A DNA stretch of 64,000 nt, taken from positions 3,707,001-3,771,000 of the forward strand of contig NZ_CP079195.1 of the NCBI RefSeq assembly GCF_019263805.1. Direction: 5' to 3'. A program made the position numbers and the translations under genes. The notes below the pieces were generated by a model. It was not told the origin of the DNA, did not search any database, and saw only the letters and a list, made by a program, of their open reading frames with translations. The stretch is from Polaribacter sp. NJDZ03 (lineage in GTDB: Bacteria; Bacteroidota; Bacteroidia; Flavobacteriales; Flavobacteriaceae). Positions 19,025 through 32,346 of the stretch are shown here, in pieces. The number at the start of each line of letters is the position of its first letter. The first letter of the stretch is position 1.

Positions 19025-20536
19025 ATGAAAATTAAAAACCAATTACTGTTTTCTGTAGTTTGTGTTTTCTCTATAATGAGTTGCACAAGTCAGAAAAAAG
19101 TTACCAATCAAGCTAAAGAGGAGGTTGTTTTAAATACAAATGAAAAGCCAAATTTAATTATCATTCATACGGATGAGCATAATTTTAGAACCATTAGTGC
19201 GTATCAAAAATTATTACCAGAAGCACAAGCTTTTGTTTGGGGAAAAGGAAACAACTCTAAAACTCCGTATATAGATAAATTGGCAGAAGAAGGAGCTATT
19301 GCAACAAGCTATTATGCAGCTTCTCCAGTTTGTACGCCATCTAGAGCTTCTTTGGTTACAGGTTTGCATCCAGGAGCTACTGGTGCTCCAAAAAACGGAA
19401 TGCATATTAGTGAAGATGTACCCACTTTTGCAACCATTTTAAGAGACCAAGGCTATGCAACTTCTTATGTTGGTAAATGGCATTTAGCGGGGCATGAAAA
19501 ATATGCTTTTGGTATTAAATACAAAGCTGGTTTTGATGATAATCGATATATGATGAAAGGTGGACATGCACCTTATTTTCATATAAAAGGAGATAAATTT
19601 AAAGGGATTAATGAGAATAATGCAGCGAAACTTCCAAAAGAAGAAGTTGTTCATTCAACTGATTATTTTACGGATAAAACCTTAGAAATTTTAGAAAGAG
19701 ATAAAAATAAACCTTTTGCGTTAATGCTTTCTATTCCAGATCCGCATACGCCAGATTACGCAAAGCCTCCATACAATACCATGTATGAAGATTTAAATAT
19801 TGAAGCACCAAAAACAATGGCACCAGAATACACTGCCATAAAGCCTTCTTGGGCTGGTGGCGGTAAACCAGACAATAACGAAGCTTTTGGTAAAAAGGCT
19901 TTTGAAAATGAAAAAAATGCGTTGAAACAGTATTTCGGAATGGTGAGTCATATTGATGATTCTGTAGGTAGAATTCTACAGTTTTTAGAAGATAATCACC
20001 TTACAGAAAATACCATTGTTATTTTTACTTCAGATCATGGAGATATGTTTTTTGAACACAACAGACGTAACAAAGGTGTACCTTATGAAGGTTCTGCAAG
20101 AATTCCTTTTTTAATTCGTTATCCAAACAAAATTCCTTCAGGGAAAGTAATCAATACAGCTTATACAAATGTAGATTTTACACCCACTATTTTAAGTTTG
20201 ATGAATGTTAAAACGGATGCTAAATTTCAAGGTTTAGATACTTCAGACGATTTTACAAACAATAAAAAAGTAGTAAATAGTGATAGGATTACGTATTTCG
20301 CCAAGTCTGGCGGATGGTGGGTTTCTGCAGTAAGTGATAGATATAAATTGGTAATTGATAAAAAAGAAAAACCATATTTATTCGATTTACAAAAAGATCC
20401 GGATGAGTTGATTAATTTTTACCACGATGCAGCATATGCAGGTATTGCAAAAATGATGCAAGCAGAATTGTTTAAGCAAATGAAAATGTATGATGAACCT
20501 GGTTTAAAATTAGGACAGAAATATATTACGGAGTAA
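19025..20536 (+). CDS. S1 family sulfatase, S1_19-like, lipoprotein
   Basis: 503 residues with a lipobox at Cys20. The first metal block is IIIHTDEHNFRT (D50-E51) in place of the usual DD-L-G, the opening I associate with the S1_19 branch. The formylglycine motif is C103-T-P-S-R in AASPVCTPSRASLVTG. VGKWHLAG and FTSDHGDMFFEHNRRNKG follow. Family knowledge: S1_19 includes carrageenan G4S sulfatases from Zobellia and Pseudoalteromonas. A galactose 4- or 2-sulfatase role is therefore possible here. It is the last gene before a strong terminator and closes the first long operon. Confidence 0.9.
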   Translation: MKIKNQLLFSVVCVFSIMSCTSQKKVTNQAKEEVVLNTNEKPNLIIIHTDEHNFRTISAYQKLLPEAQAFVWGKGNNSKTPYIDKLAEEGAIATSYYAASPVCTPSRASLVTGLHPGATGAPKNGMHISEDVPTFATILRDQGYATSYVGKWHLAGHEKYAFGIKYKAGFDDNRYMMKGGHAPYFHIKGDKFKGINENNAAKLPKEEVVHSTDYFTDKTLEILERDKNKPFALMLSIPDPHTPDYAKPPYNTMYEDLNIEAPKTMAPEYTAIKPSWAGGGKPDNNEAFGKKAFENEKNALKQYFGMVSHIDDSVGRILQFLEDNHLTENTIVIFTSDHGDMFFEHNRRNKGVPYEGSARIPFLIRYPNKIPSGKVINTAYTNVDFTPTILSLMNVKTDAKFQGLDTSDDFTNNKKVVNSDRITYFAKSGGWWVSAVSDRYKLVIDKKEKPYLFDLQKDPDELINFYHDAAYAGIAKMMQAELFKQMKMYDEPGLKLGQKYITE

Positions 20537-20561
20537 TGCCGTTTTAAGATAAAATTAGATT

Positions 20562-20605
20562 GGATTTGGATAAAATGTTTAGGCGTATTTATTCAAATCC
20601 TTTTT
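20562..20605 (+). terminator. Rho-independent terminator closing the first enzyme operon
   Basis: A 13-bp stem, GGATTTGGATAAA against TTTATTCAAATCC (one G-T pair), with a 13-base loop, followed directly by TTTTT. It separates the sulfatase from the GH2 gene. Confidence 0.85.
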
Positions 20606-20686
20606 ATGTTTATAAGACCAAATAATTGCCTTTAAATATTAGATATCCTAATGTAATTTTTTGATTAAGGTTTGAATTACAGCTAA

Positions 20687-23940
<3,254 letters not shown>

Positions 23941-23941
<1 letters not shown>

Positions 23942-23988
23942 AACATTTAAGAGAAAACAATTTAAGTATTGTTTTCTCTTAAATGTTT
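23941..23988. terminator. Perfect 21-bp palindrome, bidirectional-type terminator
   Basis: It starts at the GH2 stop codon. The two 21-base arms (23941-23961 and 23968-23988) are perfectly complementary around a 6-base loop. The arm contains an A-rich half and a T-rich half, so it could work in both directions. Confidence 0.8.
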
Positions 23989-24092
23989 TATAAATAGAAG
24001 TTTATACTAAAGAATACAATCTTTATACGCATAAATACAGTATAAGAGCATTATGTGCTTAGGTTTACATAAGAAATTAAAATTATATTTTT

Positions 24093-25913
24093 ATGAAGAA
24101 CTTTTTCACTTTTATGTTTTTGTTATTTTTAGGATTCACTTCTAGTGCACAAAATGAAACCATAAATGTTGCAGATTTTGGTATTAAACCAGGTAAAGAT
24201 GTTACGTTAGAGCTGTATCAATTAATAGACTCTTTAGAAGGAAAGAAAAACATCACGTTGTTTTTTCCAAAAGGGCAATATGAATTTTATCCAGAGAATG
24301 CTTTCGAGGTTTATAGAGCAGTTACAAACCACGATAATAGTTTAAAGAAAATAGCTTTTCCAATTTTTAATTTCGATGGTTTTACGTTAGATGGAAACGG
24401 TTCTACATTTATGTTTCATGGTAAAATTGTACCAATTACAGTAGAAGGTTCTAAAAATACAACACTAAAAAACTTTACAATTGATTGGGAAAAATCTTTT
24501 GTAAATGAGTTAACGGTAACAGAAAATAATAAAGAAGAAAATTCTTTTACAGTTGATGTTGCCAATGAAAAATTTGGTTTTGAGGTTAAGAATAACCAAA
24601 TATTATTTAACCATTACGATTGGCAAGATGAAATTGGTCAGAATATGGCTTTTGACCCTGCTACAAGATCTCCTATTTGGCAGACAAAAAATTACTATTT
24701 AAAACCACAATCTCATAAAACAGCAAAGATTGTTAAGATTGATCATAAAACGGCAAAGTTTATCGATTATACTAAAAGTTTACCTCCAGTAGGAACTGTA
24801 TTTGCAACGTATGGCAATAGTCCGGGAGCAAATAGATTTGCACCTGGTATTCATTTATCAAACTCTAAAGACAACGTTTTAAATAATATTACTGTTTTAG
24901 CAGCAGGAGGAATGGCCTTAATTGCAGAAAGATGCGAAAACATTTCTTTGGACACATTTATAGTTACTTCTAGAGATGATAGAACAATTTCTACAAGAGC
25001 AGATGCTACTCACTTTTTAGGATGTAAAGGAACCATTAAGTTAGAAAACTGTTTGTTAGAACACATGCTAGATGATGGTATAAACGTTCATGGAGCTTAT
25101 GTAAAAGTTGAAAAATATTTGGGTAATAATACCTTTTTATGTGAAACAAGTCATGTGCAACAGTGGGGCTTTATTTTCGGTGAAAAAGGAGATGAGGTAA
25201 TGATTATGTCAAGAGAAACAATTCTACCAATTTTTAAAACAGAAATAAAAAAAGTTAAAGTTTTAAATGAAAGAAGAATGTTAATTACCGTAGCAGAAGT
25301 TCCTGCAAAATTGCCAGAAGGAAAACTTTCTTTAGAAAACCTTACTTGGTATCCGGATCTGTACATGAATAAAAATATCATTAGAGAAAACAGAGCAAGA
25401 GGAGCATTAATTACTACAAAAGGAAAAGTGGTTATAGAAAATAATTATTTTTCATCTCAAATGCACGGTATTTTAATTGAAGGTGATAATAACAAATGGT
25501 ATGAGTCTGGTGGTGTAGATGATGTTGTAATTAGAAACAATATTTTTAATACGATTGGTTTTGGAAATGGAGAATCTTATCCATTATTGGCTGCCCCATT
25601 ATTTACAGAAGACCAAAGAATTGGTGAAGATAAATTTCATAGAAATATAGATTTTAGTAACAATATTATTAAAAGTTTTAATGGTCATTTAGTAGATGCT
25701 TTTTCTGTAAAAGGATTAAAAGTTACTGGTAATATTATCGAATTAAGTACAGATTATCCTATGGGATCTACTTTACCAGCAGTACATTTAGACTTTTGTG
25801 AAGATGTAATCATTGAAAAAAATCAATTTAAAAACTTCAATTTCCCTATTAAAATAGAAGTAAAAGAAAATGTTAATTCGATAAAAATAAAACGAAATAA
25901 AGGAGTCAAATAA
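24093..25913 (+). CDS. GH110 family exo-alpha-1,3-galactosidase (second copy)
   Basis: 606 residues with a 20-residue signal peptide (SSAQ). Parallel beta-helix with the GH110 signature ADATHFLGCKG...CLLEHMLDDGINVHG, giving Asp304, Asp327 and Asp328 with the same spacing as the first copy at 5659-7467. The two are moderately similar over their full length. Both have a large insertion between the early helix coils (about 150-250), but its sequence differs, which may set different tolerance for sulfate on the galactose. It heads a short operon with a GH82-like protein and a sulfatase, rather than a beta-galactosidase. It would act on alpha-1,3 galactose at non-reducing ends in the periplasm. 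Confidence 0.85.
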   Translation: MKNFFTFMFLLFLGFTSSAQNETINVADFGIKPGKDVTLELYQLIDSLEGKKNITLFFPKGQYEFYPENAFEVYRAVTNHDNSLKKIAFPIFNFDGFTLDGNGSTFMFHGKIVPITVEGSKNTTLKNFTIDWEKSFVNELTVTENNKEENSFTVDVANEKFGFEVKNNQILFNHYDWQDEIGQNMAFDPATRSPIWQTKNYYLKPQSHKTAKIVKIDHKTAKFIDYTKSLPPVGTVFATYGNSPGANRFAPGIHLSNSKDNVLNNITVLAAGGMALIAERCENISLDTFIVTSRDDRTISTRADATHFLGCKGTIKLENCLLEHMLDDGINVHGAYVKVEKYLGNNTFLCETSHVQQWGFIFGEKGDEVMIMSRETILPIFKTEIKKVKVLNERRMLITVAEVPAKLPEGKLSLENLTWYPDLYMNKNIIRENRARGALITTKGKVVIENNYFSSQMHGILIEGDNNKWYESGGVDDVVIRNNIFNTIGFGNGESYPLLAAPLFTEDQRIGEDKFHRNIDFSNNIIKSFNGHLVDAFSVKGLKVTGNIIELSTDYPMGSTLPAVHLDFCEDVIIEKNQFKNFNFPIKIEVKENVNSIKIKRNKGVK

Positions 25914-25930
25914 TTCTAAAATTGAATTTT

Positions 25931-27553
25931 ATGAAAATTTCAAAAGATAGATTTTTATCTTGGTGCTGCTTTTTTTTTATAAGCGTTGTATTTGCTCAAA
26001 ATCCTCTAGACAGAGCACTTCTAGCAGATAGTTATTTTTACAACCCTAGTATTAATACTGCAAATCAATTGAGTTTTCCTAATGGAGCTAGTTCAACCGC
26101 TGCTTTACAAAGTATGATAAATAGTTTGTCTAATGCTGGCGGAGGAGTTTTAACCATAAATGCGGGCACGTATACTTTGGGGCAAATTCATATAAAAACA
26201 GGGGTGCATATTCGTGTGTATCCAGAGGTTATTTTTAAAACAACCCCAATGAATTCTATGTTTAGAGTTGGATATGATAATAATTTTGAAAATGTTTCTA
26301 ATTGGAGTTTTCAAAGTACAAATGGAGAGAAGTTTACATTTGATTTTTCAGACATGCAACCTAATGATGGTATAAGAGCTTTTCAATTAGGAAATACAAC
26401 TAATTTTAGGTTAGCAGATTTTGTAGTTTTAGACAATTATACAAAATTTAATGCAGTTTCATCTGGAGCTGTTGGAAATACAAATGAACCAGCAAAGTTT
26501 GCCTCTTTTGGAATTATAGAAAATTTAGATATTAAAAAAGCACATTATGGTTATGGTTTAACCCAAAACCAAGTTATACAAAATACCTTATTTCGAGACC
26601 TATCAGGTGAAGGTGGTGTTACTTTACGCTTAGAGTCGGGCTTTTCTGGTCTAGCCGATTTATATGTAACAGATAAAACGCTTGTAATTAATAATGTTTA
26701 CGGACGAAACATTTCTTGTACAAACGGAGCACATGCAGTTATGATGTCTCCACATACCATAACGCAAGGAATGGTAGATGTTAGAGATATTTTGGGAGTA
26801 AGTTGTGAAGCTGTGGTTTCTATTAATTTTGGTTTTTTATCAAAAGATAAAGGGCAATCGGATGCCAATGGAAACGCAATAAATGGGCATAGTGCAGGAA
26901 CTTTTTCAGAAGAGTCTGTCATTGCCAATGTTTCTGCCACGTATGGTGTAAATGCACAAGTAAGAGCTGCACGATTAAGACACATTCCTTGTGCATTAAG
27001 AAACTACATTAGTTCGGATAAAAATTTAGACGACGAGTCTTATCAAGCTCCATCTTTAGCACCTGTTTATTACTTAGCTTTAGAAGAGTATGTTTCTAAA
27101 GGAAACCCTGCCGGAAGGTATAAAATTGTTTTAGACAATGTTACGCATACAGGGTTTTCATCCGAAGTTAGGGCAGATGGTTTAATTACCGATGGAGGAG
27201 AAAACGATTTTGAAGGTTGTGATATTGATGGTTCTCCAATTTGGATTACTGGTGAAGATAAAAATACTCCAAACCCTTTACAAACATCTACAGTAGCAGA
27301 AACATTAAATACCCATAAAGAATTGATGAATGATGTTGTTATTTATCAATTAGAAAATCAACAAGTTTTAAGGGTGAAAAGTGATTTTAATGCGAAGATT
27401 AAGATCTATAATTTAATAGGTCAATTGGTTAAAAATGTTGTTAAAAATAACAATGAAATAAGTATAGATACTTCTCAATTATCAGAAAGTGTTTATATAA
27501 TTCGTATTGAATCAGAAAATAAAATAATAACTAAAAAAATAATTATTAAATAA
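25931..27553 (+). CDS. GH82-like (iota-carrageenase-related) beta-helix protein with T9SS tag and altered catalytic site
   Basis: 540 residues from the ATG; a TTG nine bases upstream is less likely because the signal peptide (FFISVVFAQ) begins at this ATG. The body is a pectate-lyase-like right-handed beta-helix (AALQSMINSLSNAGGGVLTINAG at the entry coil is typical). The block GGVTLRLESG, then NNVYGRNISCTNGAHAVMMSPH, then VSCEAVV, parallels what I remember of Alteromonas GH82 CgiA (RMETD... AVMFGPH... VSCGSAV). Glu235 matches catalytic Glu245 and His275 matches His281. The Asp247 position appears to be Gly237. The last ~80 residues (IYNLIGQLV... IITKKIIIK) are a T9SS sorting domain, so it is exported to the surface or medium. 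It could be an enzyme of altered mechanism or a glycan-binding protein. Confidence 0.7.
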   Translation: MKISKDRFLSWCCFFFISVVFAQNPLDRALLADSYFYNPSINTANQLSFPNGASSTAALQSMINSLSNAGGGVLTINAGTYTLGQIHIKTGVHIRVYPEVIFKTTPMNSMFRVGYDNNFENVSNWSFQSTNGEKFTFDFSDMQPNDGIRAFQLGNTTNFRLADFVVLDNYTKFNAVSSGAVGNTNEPAKFASFGIIENLDIKKAHYGYGLTQNQVIQNTLFRDLSGEGGVTLRLESGFSGLADLYVTDKTLVINNVYGRNISCTNGAHAVMMSPHTITQGMVDVRDILGVSCEAVVSINFGFLSKDKGQSDANGNAINGHSAGTFSEESVIANVSATYGVNAQVRAARLRHIPCALRNYISSDKNLDDESYQAPSLAPVYYLALEEYVSKGNPAGRYKIVLDNVTHTGFSSEVRADGLITDGGENDFEGCDIDGSPIWITGEDKNTPNPLQTSTVAETLNTHKELMNDVVIYQLENQQVLRVKSDFNAKIKIYNLIGQLVKNVVKNNNEISIDTSQLSESVYIIRIESENKIITKKIIIK

Positions 27554-27561
27554 ACTAAAAG

Positions 27562-28956
27562 ATGAATTTATTTGTAAAACATAGTGCATTTATGGTTTCT
27601 GTATTTATTTCTTGTGCTTTATTATCTTGTAAAGTGAATAAGCAAAAGAATGCAGAAGAGCCTACAACTACAAACACATATAAAAAACCAAACATTGTTT
27701 TATTATTTGTTGATGATTATGGTTGGTCTGATATTGGATATCGAAATTCTACTTTTAATACGCCAAACTTAAATCAATTTAAAAAAGAAAGTTTAGATTT
27801 TACACGAGCATACATTCCAACACCAACTTGTAGTCCGAGTAGAGTTTCTTTGCTTACAGGTAAAGAATCTGCAAGGTTAGAAATGTCTAGACACGTACCG
27901 GAAGAAGAGTTGTTTATCAACGAAAAATATAATTTATGGCCTACTGATCCTGTACAAAGACCTTCTATAAATTATTTGCCTTTAGAGGAAGTTACCTATG
28001 CAGAAGAATTAAAAAAGCACGGATATTACAATTATTTTATTGGTAAATGGCATGTTGGTCATGTAGGGAAGTATCCTATAGATCAAGGTTTTGATGCTGA
28101 GTTTGGTACAACAGATAACGGTCACCCTAAGAGTTATTACTTTCCTTTCTTTAAAAATGGAGATCCAAGAAATTTTATGAAGGATTATAAAGAAGGAGAT
28201 TATTTAACGGATGTTTTAACGGATGGAGCGGTAGATTTTATTAAGAATTACGATAAAACAGCTCCTTTTATGTTGTCTTTCTGGTACTATTCTGTACACG
28301 GACCTTCTGTAGGAAGAAAAGATTTATTAAAAAAGTATCAAGATGCTGGTTTAGAAGGTAAATACGCACATCATGCAGCTATGGTAGAAGCAATGGATGC
28401 ATCTGTAGGGCGTGTAAGAAAAGCAATCAAAGAAAAAGGAATTGAAGATAATACCGTAATTATTGTGTTGTCAGATCAAGGAGGTGCTTATACAAACGCA
28501 CCATTAAGTGGAGGTAAAAAAGGAGGTAATACTTTAGGAGAAGGTGGAGCAAGAGTACCGTTGTTAATTTCGTATCCAGGAGTAACCAAACCAAATACAG
28601 AAACCGATATTCCTGTACAATCTATAGATATTTACCCAACATTAGTAGAGTTAGCTTCTGGTAAAAAGTACCAAAACGATGCGATACAGGGAGTTAGTTT
28701 AGTACCTCTTTTAAAAGGGAATGAAATTGCAAAACGTAATTTATATTTCTTGAGAAGTTACGAAGATCAATACGCAGCCGTAATTTCTGGAGATTGGAAA
28801 TTGATAAAATACCACTCTGGTAAATTCCAATTATTTAATGTAACCAAAGACATTAGTGAGCAGCATGATTTAATTGGCACAGGTTTAAAAATTGAAGCTA
28901 CTTTAAAGGAAGATATTCAAAATTGGGAACGTGATTTTGTACCTGCTTATAAGTAA
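27562..28956 (+). CDS. S1 family sulfatase, CSPSR type, lipoprotein
   Basis: 464 residues with a lipobox at Cys23. Metal pair D51-D52 in LFVDDYGWSDIG, formylglycine motif C90-S-P-S-R after PTPT, IGKWHVGHVGKYP, and a VLSDQGG block where the usual SDNG/SDHG motif has Gln instead of Asn/His. A long 35-40-residue loop follows TGK. Layout resembles the sulfatase at 14729-16270. It is 8 bases after the GH82-like gene, so the two are co-transcribed. The S-D-Q variant could affect the metal shell and is worth structural checking. The sulfate position is not readable. Confidence 0.88.
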   Translation: MNLFVKHSAFMVSVFISCALLSCKVNKQKNAEEPTTTNTYKKPNIVLLFVDDYGWSDIGYRNSTFNTPNLNQFKKESLDFTRAYIPTPTCSPSRVSLLTGKESARLEMSRHVPEEELFINEKYNLWPTDPVQRPSINYLPLEEVTYAEELKKHGYYNYFIGKWHVGHVGKYPIDQGFDAEFGTTDNGHPKSYYFPFFKNGDPRNFMKDYKEGDYLTDVLTDGAVDFIKNYDKTAPFMLSFWYYSVHGPSVGRKDLLKKYQDAGLEGKYAHHAAMVEAMDASVGRVRKAIKEKGIEDNTVIIVLSDQGGAYTNAPLSGGKKGGNTLGEGGARVPLLISYPGVTKPNTETDIPVQSIDIYPTLVELASGKKYQNDAIQGVSLVPLLKGNEIAKRNLYFLRSYEDQYAAVISGDWKLIKYHSGKFQLFNVTKDISEQHDLIGTGLKIEATLKEDIQNWERDFVPAYK

Positions 28957-29265
28957 TTTACCATTTAAAGTTAGTCTTAATAAATAAATATTTAACTTTT
29001 TATTTATTTTAAATAGTTGTTTTATAGGTGTTTACTTCGTTTTTGTGTCTCGATTTACTAAGAAGCACATTTAATTTACTAACGTCTACAAATGAACTTC
29101 TTAAAAATATTAATTTTAATACGCAGTAAAGATTAACTATGATTTAAGAGATGTTTAACCTTTAATTAACAGTTCTGAAATTTCAATTCTAATGAAATAA
29201 AAAAGATAATTAAGAGTACAAAACACAAAAAACTAATTTGAATAAAAACGAATAAAACTCAACTT
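28957..29265. other. 309-base leader region upstream of the first susC-like gene
   Basis: No gene is seen. It contains an AT-only hairpin (about 28979-29010, AATAAATAAATA against TATTTATTT) that might be a weak terminator for the sulfatase. From 29226 it holds the 5' part of a direct repeat that recurs upstream of the second susC. A promoter for the transport operon should lie here, but I find no convincing TTTG/TAnnTTTG pair. Confidence 0.5.
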
Positions 29266-29362
29266 ATGAAATTAAACTTTTTATTAAAAAACAAAATATT
29301 AGCATACAGCCTACTAAGCTTATTTGCTATTTTATGCTGTAGTTTTGATGCGTATGCACAAA
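29226..29362 (+). repeat. Direct repeat spanning 5' leader and signal peptide of susC-like genes, copy 1
   Basis: 137 bases that recur at 33911-34047 at a constant offset of 4685 bases with only about ten differences. It covers 40 bases of leader and the first ~32 codons. Similarity collapses right after the signal-peptide cleavage region. Confidence 0.9.
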
Positions 29363-32334
29363 AAGTAGCTATAAAAGGGACTATTACAGATCAATTTGGT
29401 ACACCTTTACCTGGTGTAAGTGTATTAGAAAAAGGTAGTACAAACGGTACAACAACCGATTTTGATGGTGTTTATACTATTTCTGTATCTGACCAAAAAG
29501 CTTTTTTAACTTTCTCTTACATAGGATACGCTACAAAAGAAGTTCAAGTAAACAATCAAACAAACATTAATGTTGCTTTAGAAGAAGAGGTAGGGCAATT
29601 AGATGAGATTGTTTTAGTTGGGTATGGTAGTGTAAAAAAATCTGATGTAACAGGTTCTGTATCTTCAGTAAGTGCAGAAGAGCTTACTAAAACTCAAAGT
29701 ACTTCTATAGCACAAGCAATTCAGGGTAGAGCTCCAGGGGTTTCAGTAACCAAAAGTTCTGGACAACCAGGTTCTACACCAACGGTAAGAATTAGAGGTG
29801 TTGGTACAGTTAATAATGCAGACCCATTATATATTGTAGATGGAGTGCCTGTTAATGACATTACCAATGTAAATATGGATGATGCAGAAACGGTTCAAGT
29901 ATTAAAAGATGCATCAGCAACTGCTATTTATGGTTCTAGAGGTGCTAACGGAGTAGTGTTAATTACTACAAAGGTAGGAAGTAAAAATAGATCTACGATT
30001 TCTTACAAAACCTACACAGGTATTGAAAATAGAATTGATAATCTAGACGTGATGAATGCAGAGCAATGGGCAACTCTTTACAACGAAGGAAAAGTAAATG
30101 ATGGAGCTACTCCAGAAGCTGCTTTTGCAGATCCATCATCATTAGAGTCTTATAATTGGAAAGATGCTGTTTATAGAACAGGTACTATTGTAAGCCATCA
30201 ATTATCTTTATCTGGTGGAGGAGAAAAAACATCTTATTATGTTTCTTTTGGTAAATTAAAACAGAAAGGAATTGTAAGCAATACGTCTTTTGATAGAACA
30301 AACTTTAGAGTAAATAGTACGTATCAAATAAAACCTCAAATTAGAGTAGGGCAAAATATACAGTATTCAAAATCAAGCTCTAATGCTGTAGCTTCTTTTG
30401 GGGGGAATTCTAATAATAAAACAGCTTTTATTGGATTTGTTGTAGACCCAGTCTCTCCAATTTACAATACAGATGGTTCACCTGCAAGACCTTTATATTC
30501 TACAGAGATTAGAAACCCTGTGGGTTTAACATTGTATGAACAAACACCTTTAACAAAAGAAAGTTTTTTAGGAAACGTTTTTGTAGAGGCTGATCTTATG
30601 AAAGGTTTAAAGTTTAAATCTAATTATGGTTTAGAAGTTAATAACAGAAAGATGGACAACTTTCAATCTGAATACTTCATCTCGGCAGAACAAAATAGAC
30701 CAGAAAATATTTATAGTTTATTAAGATCAGAGAATAGAGTAAGTGTTTGGTCTAATACGTTAAGCTATAATACTACAATTAAAGAAAAGCATAGTATTAG
30801 CGCCTTGTTAGGACATGAAACTCAACAATTAGATTTTAATAATGTTTTAGCGAGTAGAAGTGCAATTCCAGAGGGAATCGAGAATCCTACATTGGGTTCA
30901 GGAGCTATAGATTCATCAACAAATAATGGTACTATTTCTAGCTCATCATTATTGTCTTATTTTGGTAGACTAAATTATAATTATGATGATCGATATTTAT
31001 TTACAGGTACTTATAGGATTGATGGTTCTTCTAGATTTGGAGACAACAATAGATTTGCTCAATTTCCATCTCTAGCCTTAGCATGGAATATTCATAATGA
31101 AAAGTTTTATAATATTGATGTCATTAATCAATTCAAATTCCGTGTTGGTTGGGGAGAAACAGGAAACCAAAACATCCCTAATTCTGCAATATTTAGTACG
31201 TTAAGCACTAGTGAAAATTATTTATTAGGTAATGATGAAACAACGGTAGTTGGTTTAGCGCCATTAAGCCCTGGTAATCCAGATTTAAAATGGGAAACAA
31301 CAACTACTTCAAACGTAGGTTTAGATTTAGGTTTGTTACATAATGCACTTACATTTACGGCAGATTATTTTATAAAAACAACTTCTAATATGTTGTTAGA
31401 ATCTCCAATTTTACAGACTTCTGGTTATCAATCACCTCCAACAATAAATGCAGGAGAGATTGAAAATAAAGGACTAGAATTCTCATTAAATTATAAGAAA
31501 AGAATGAATGATTTTTTCTTTAGTGTGGGAGGTAATATTGCTTTTATAGACAATACAGTACTTAGTTTAGCAACAAAAGGGAGTGTTATTAGCACAGGAG
31601 CTACTGGTAACGGTTATACTGGTATTAGTAGAACTGAAGCAGGTAGACCTATCGCTTCTTTTTACGGATTAGAAGCAATTGGAATTTTTCAAAATCAAGA
31701 TGAAATAGACAACAATGCTAGTTTAAATGGAAATAAACCAGGAGATGTTAGGTACAAAGATTTAAATGAGGATGGTTCAATTAACGATGATGATAGAACT
31801 TTTATAGGTTCTCCATTACCAGATTTTACTTACGGAATTAATCTTGATATGACATATAAGCAATTTGATATGACAATGTTTTTTCAAGGAGTACAAGGGA
31901 ATAAAATTTTTAATGCTACCTCATATTTGCTTGATGGAAAGTTAGACTCTAATCTAAATACTGAATATTTAGGAAGATGGACTGGAGAAGGTACTACTAA
32001 TTCTATACCTAGAGCTACATTTGATGGGTTTGCTAATAACAGCAAGCAGTCTAGTAGATTTGTTGAAGATGGATCTTACTTAAGACTTAAAAATGTACAA
32101 ATAGGGTATAATTTTTCAAAAGACGTTTTAAGTAAAACATTTTTTTCAAAAGCTAGAATTTATGTAGCGGGTCAAAATTTATTTACCATAACAGACTATA
32201 GTGGGTTAGATCCAGAACTGGGTGTAGATGAAACTCAAAACGATGGTAGTAGAACATCTTTAGATATAGGAATTGACAGAGGTAGATACCCATCTACAAG
32301 ATCATTTTCTTTAGGACTAGATATTAACTTTTAA
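29266..32334 (+). CDS. SusC-like TonB-dependent outer-membrane transporter (first)
   Basis: 1022 residues with a 32-residue signal peptide. A CarboxypepD_reg-like domain (about 35-110, PLPGVSVLEKGSTNGTTTDFDG) is followed by a plug domain (PLYIVDGVPV, AIYGSRGANGVVLITTK) and a 22-strand-type barrel ending in ...LGLDINF with the terminal Phe usual for outer-membrane proteins. Family knowledge: SusC proteins import oligosaccharides with energy from TonB, capped by their SusD. The SusD partner starts 12 bases downstream. It heads the transport operon, and its 5' leader and signal peptide are nearly identical to those of the second susC. Confidence 0.95.
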   Translation: MKLNFLLKNKILAYSLLSLFAILCCSFDAYAQKVAIKGTITDQFGTPLPGVSVLEKGSTNGTTTDFDGVYTISVSDQKAFLTFSYIGYATKEVQVNNQTNINVALEEEVGQLDEIVLVGYGSVKKSDVTGSVSSVSAEELTKTQSTSIAQAIQGRAPGVSVTKSSGQPGSTPTVRIRGVGTVNNADPLYIVDGVPVNDITNVNMDDAETVQVLKDASATAIYGSRGANGVVLITTKVGSKNRSTISYKTYTGIENRIDNLDVMNAEQWATLYNEGKVNDGATPEAAFADPSSLESYNWKDAVYRTGTIVSHQLSLSGGGEKTSYYVSFGKLKQKGIVSNTSFDRTNFRVNSTYQIKPQIRVGQNIQYSKSSSNAVASFGGNSNNKTAFIGFVVDPVSPIYNTDGSPARPLYSTEIRNPVGLTLYEQTPLTKESFLGNVFVEADLMKGLKFKSNYGLEVNNRKMDNFQSEYFISAEQNRPENIYSLLRSENRVSVWSNTLSYNTTIKEKHSISALLGHETQQLDFNNVLASRSAIPEGIENPTLGSGAIDSSTNNGTISSSSLLSYFGRLNYNYDDRYLFTGTYRIDGSSRFGDNNRFAQFPSLALAWNIHNEKFYNIDVINQFKFRVGWGETGNQNIPNSAIFSTLSTSENYLLGNDETTVVGLAPLSPGNPDLKWETTTTSNVGLDLGLLHNALTFTADYFIKTTSNMLLESPILQTSGYQSPPTINAGEIENKGLEFSLNYKKRMNDFFFSVGGNIAFIDNTVLSLATKGSVISTGATGNGYTGISRTEAGRPIASFYGLEAIGIFQNQDEIDNNASLNGNKPGDVRYKDLNEDGSINDDDRTFIGSPLPDFTYGINLDMTYKQFDMTMFFQGVQGNKIFNATSYLLDGKLDSNLNTEYLGRWTGEGTTNSIPRATFDGFANNSKQSSRFVEDGSYLRLKNVQIGYNFSKDVLSKTFFSKARIYVAGQNLFTITDYSGLDPELGVDETQNDGSRTSLDIGIDRGRYPSTRSFSLGLDINF

Positions 32335-32346
32335 AAAGCATTCATT

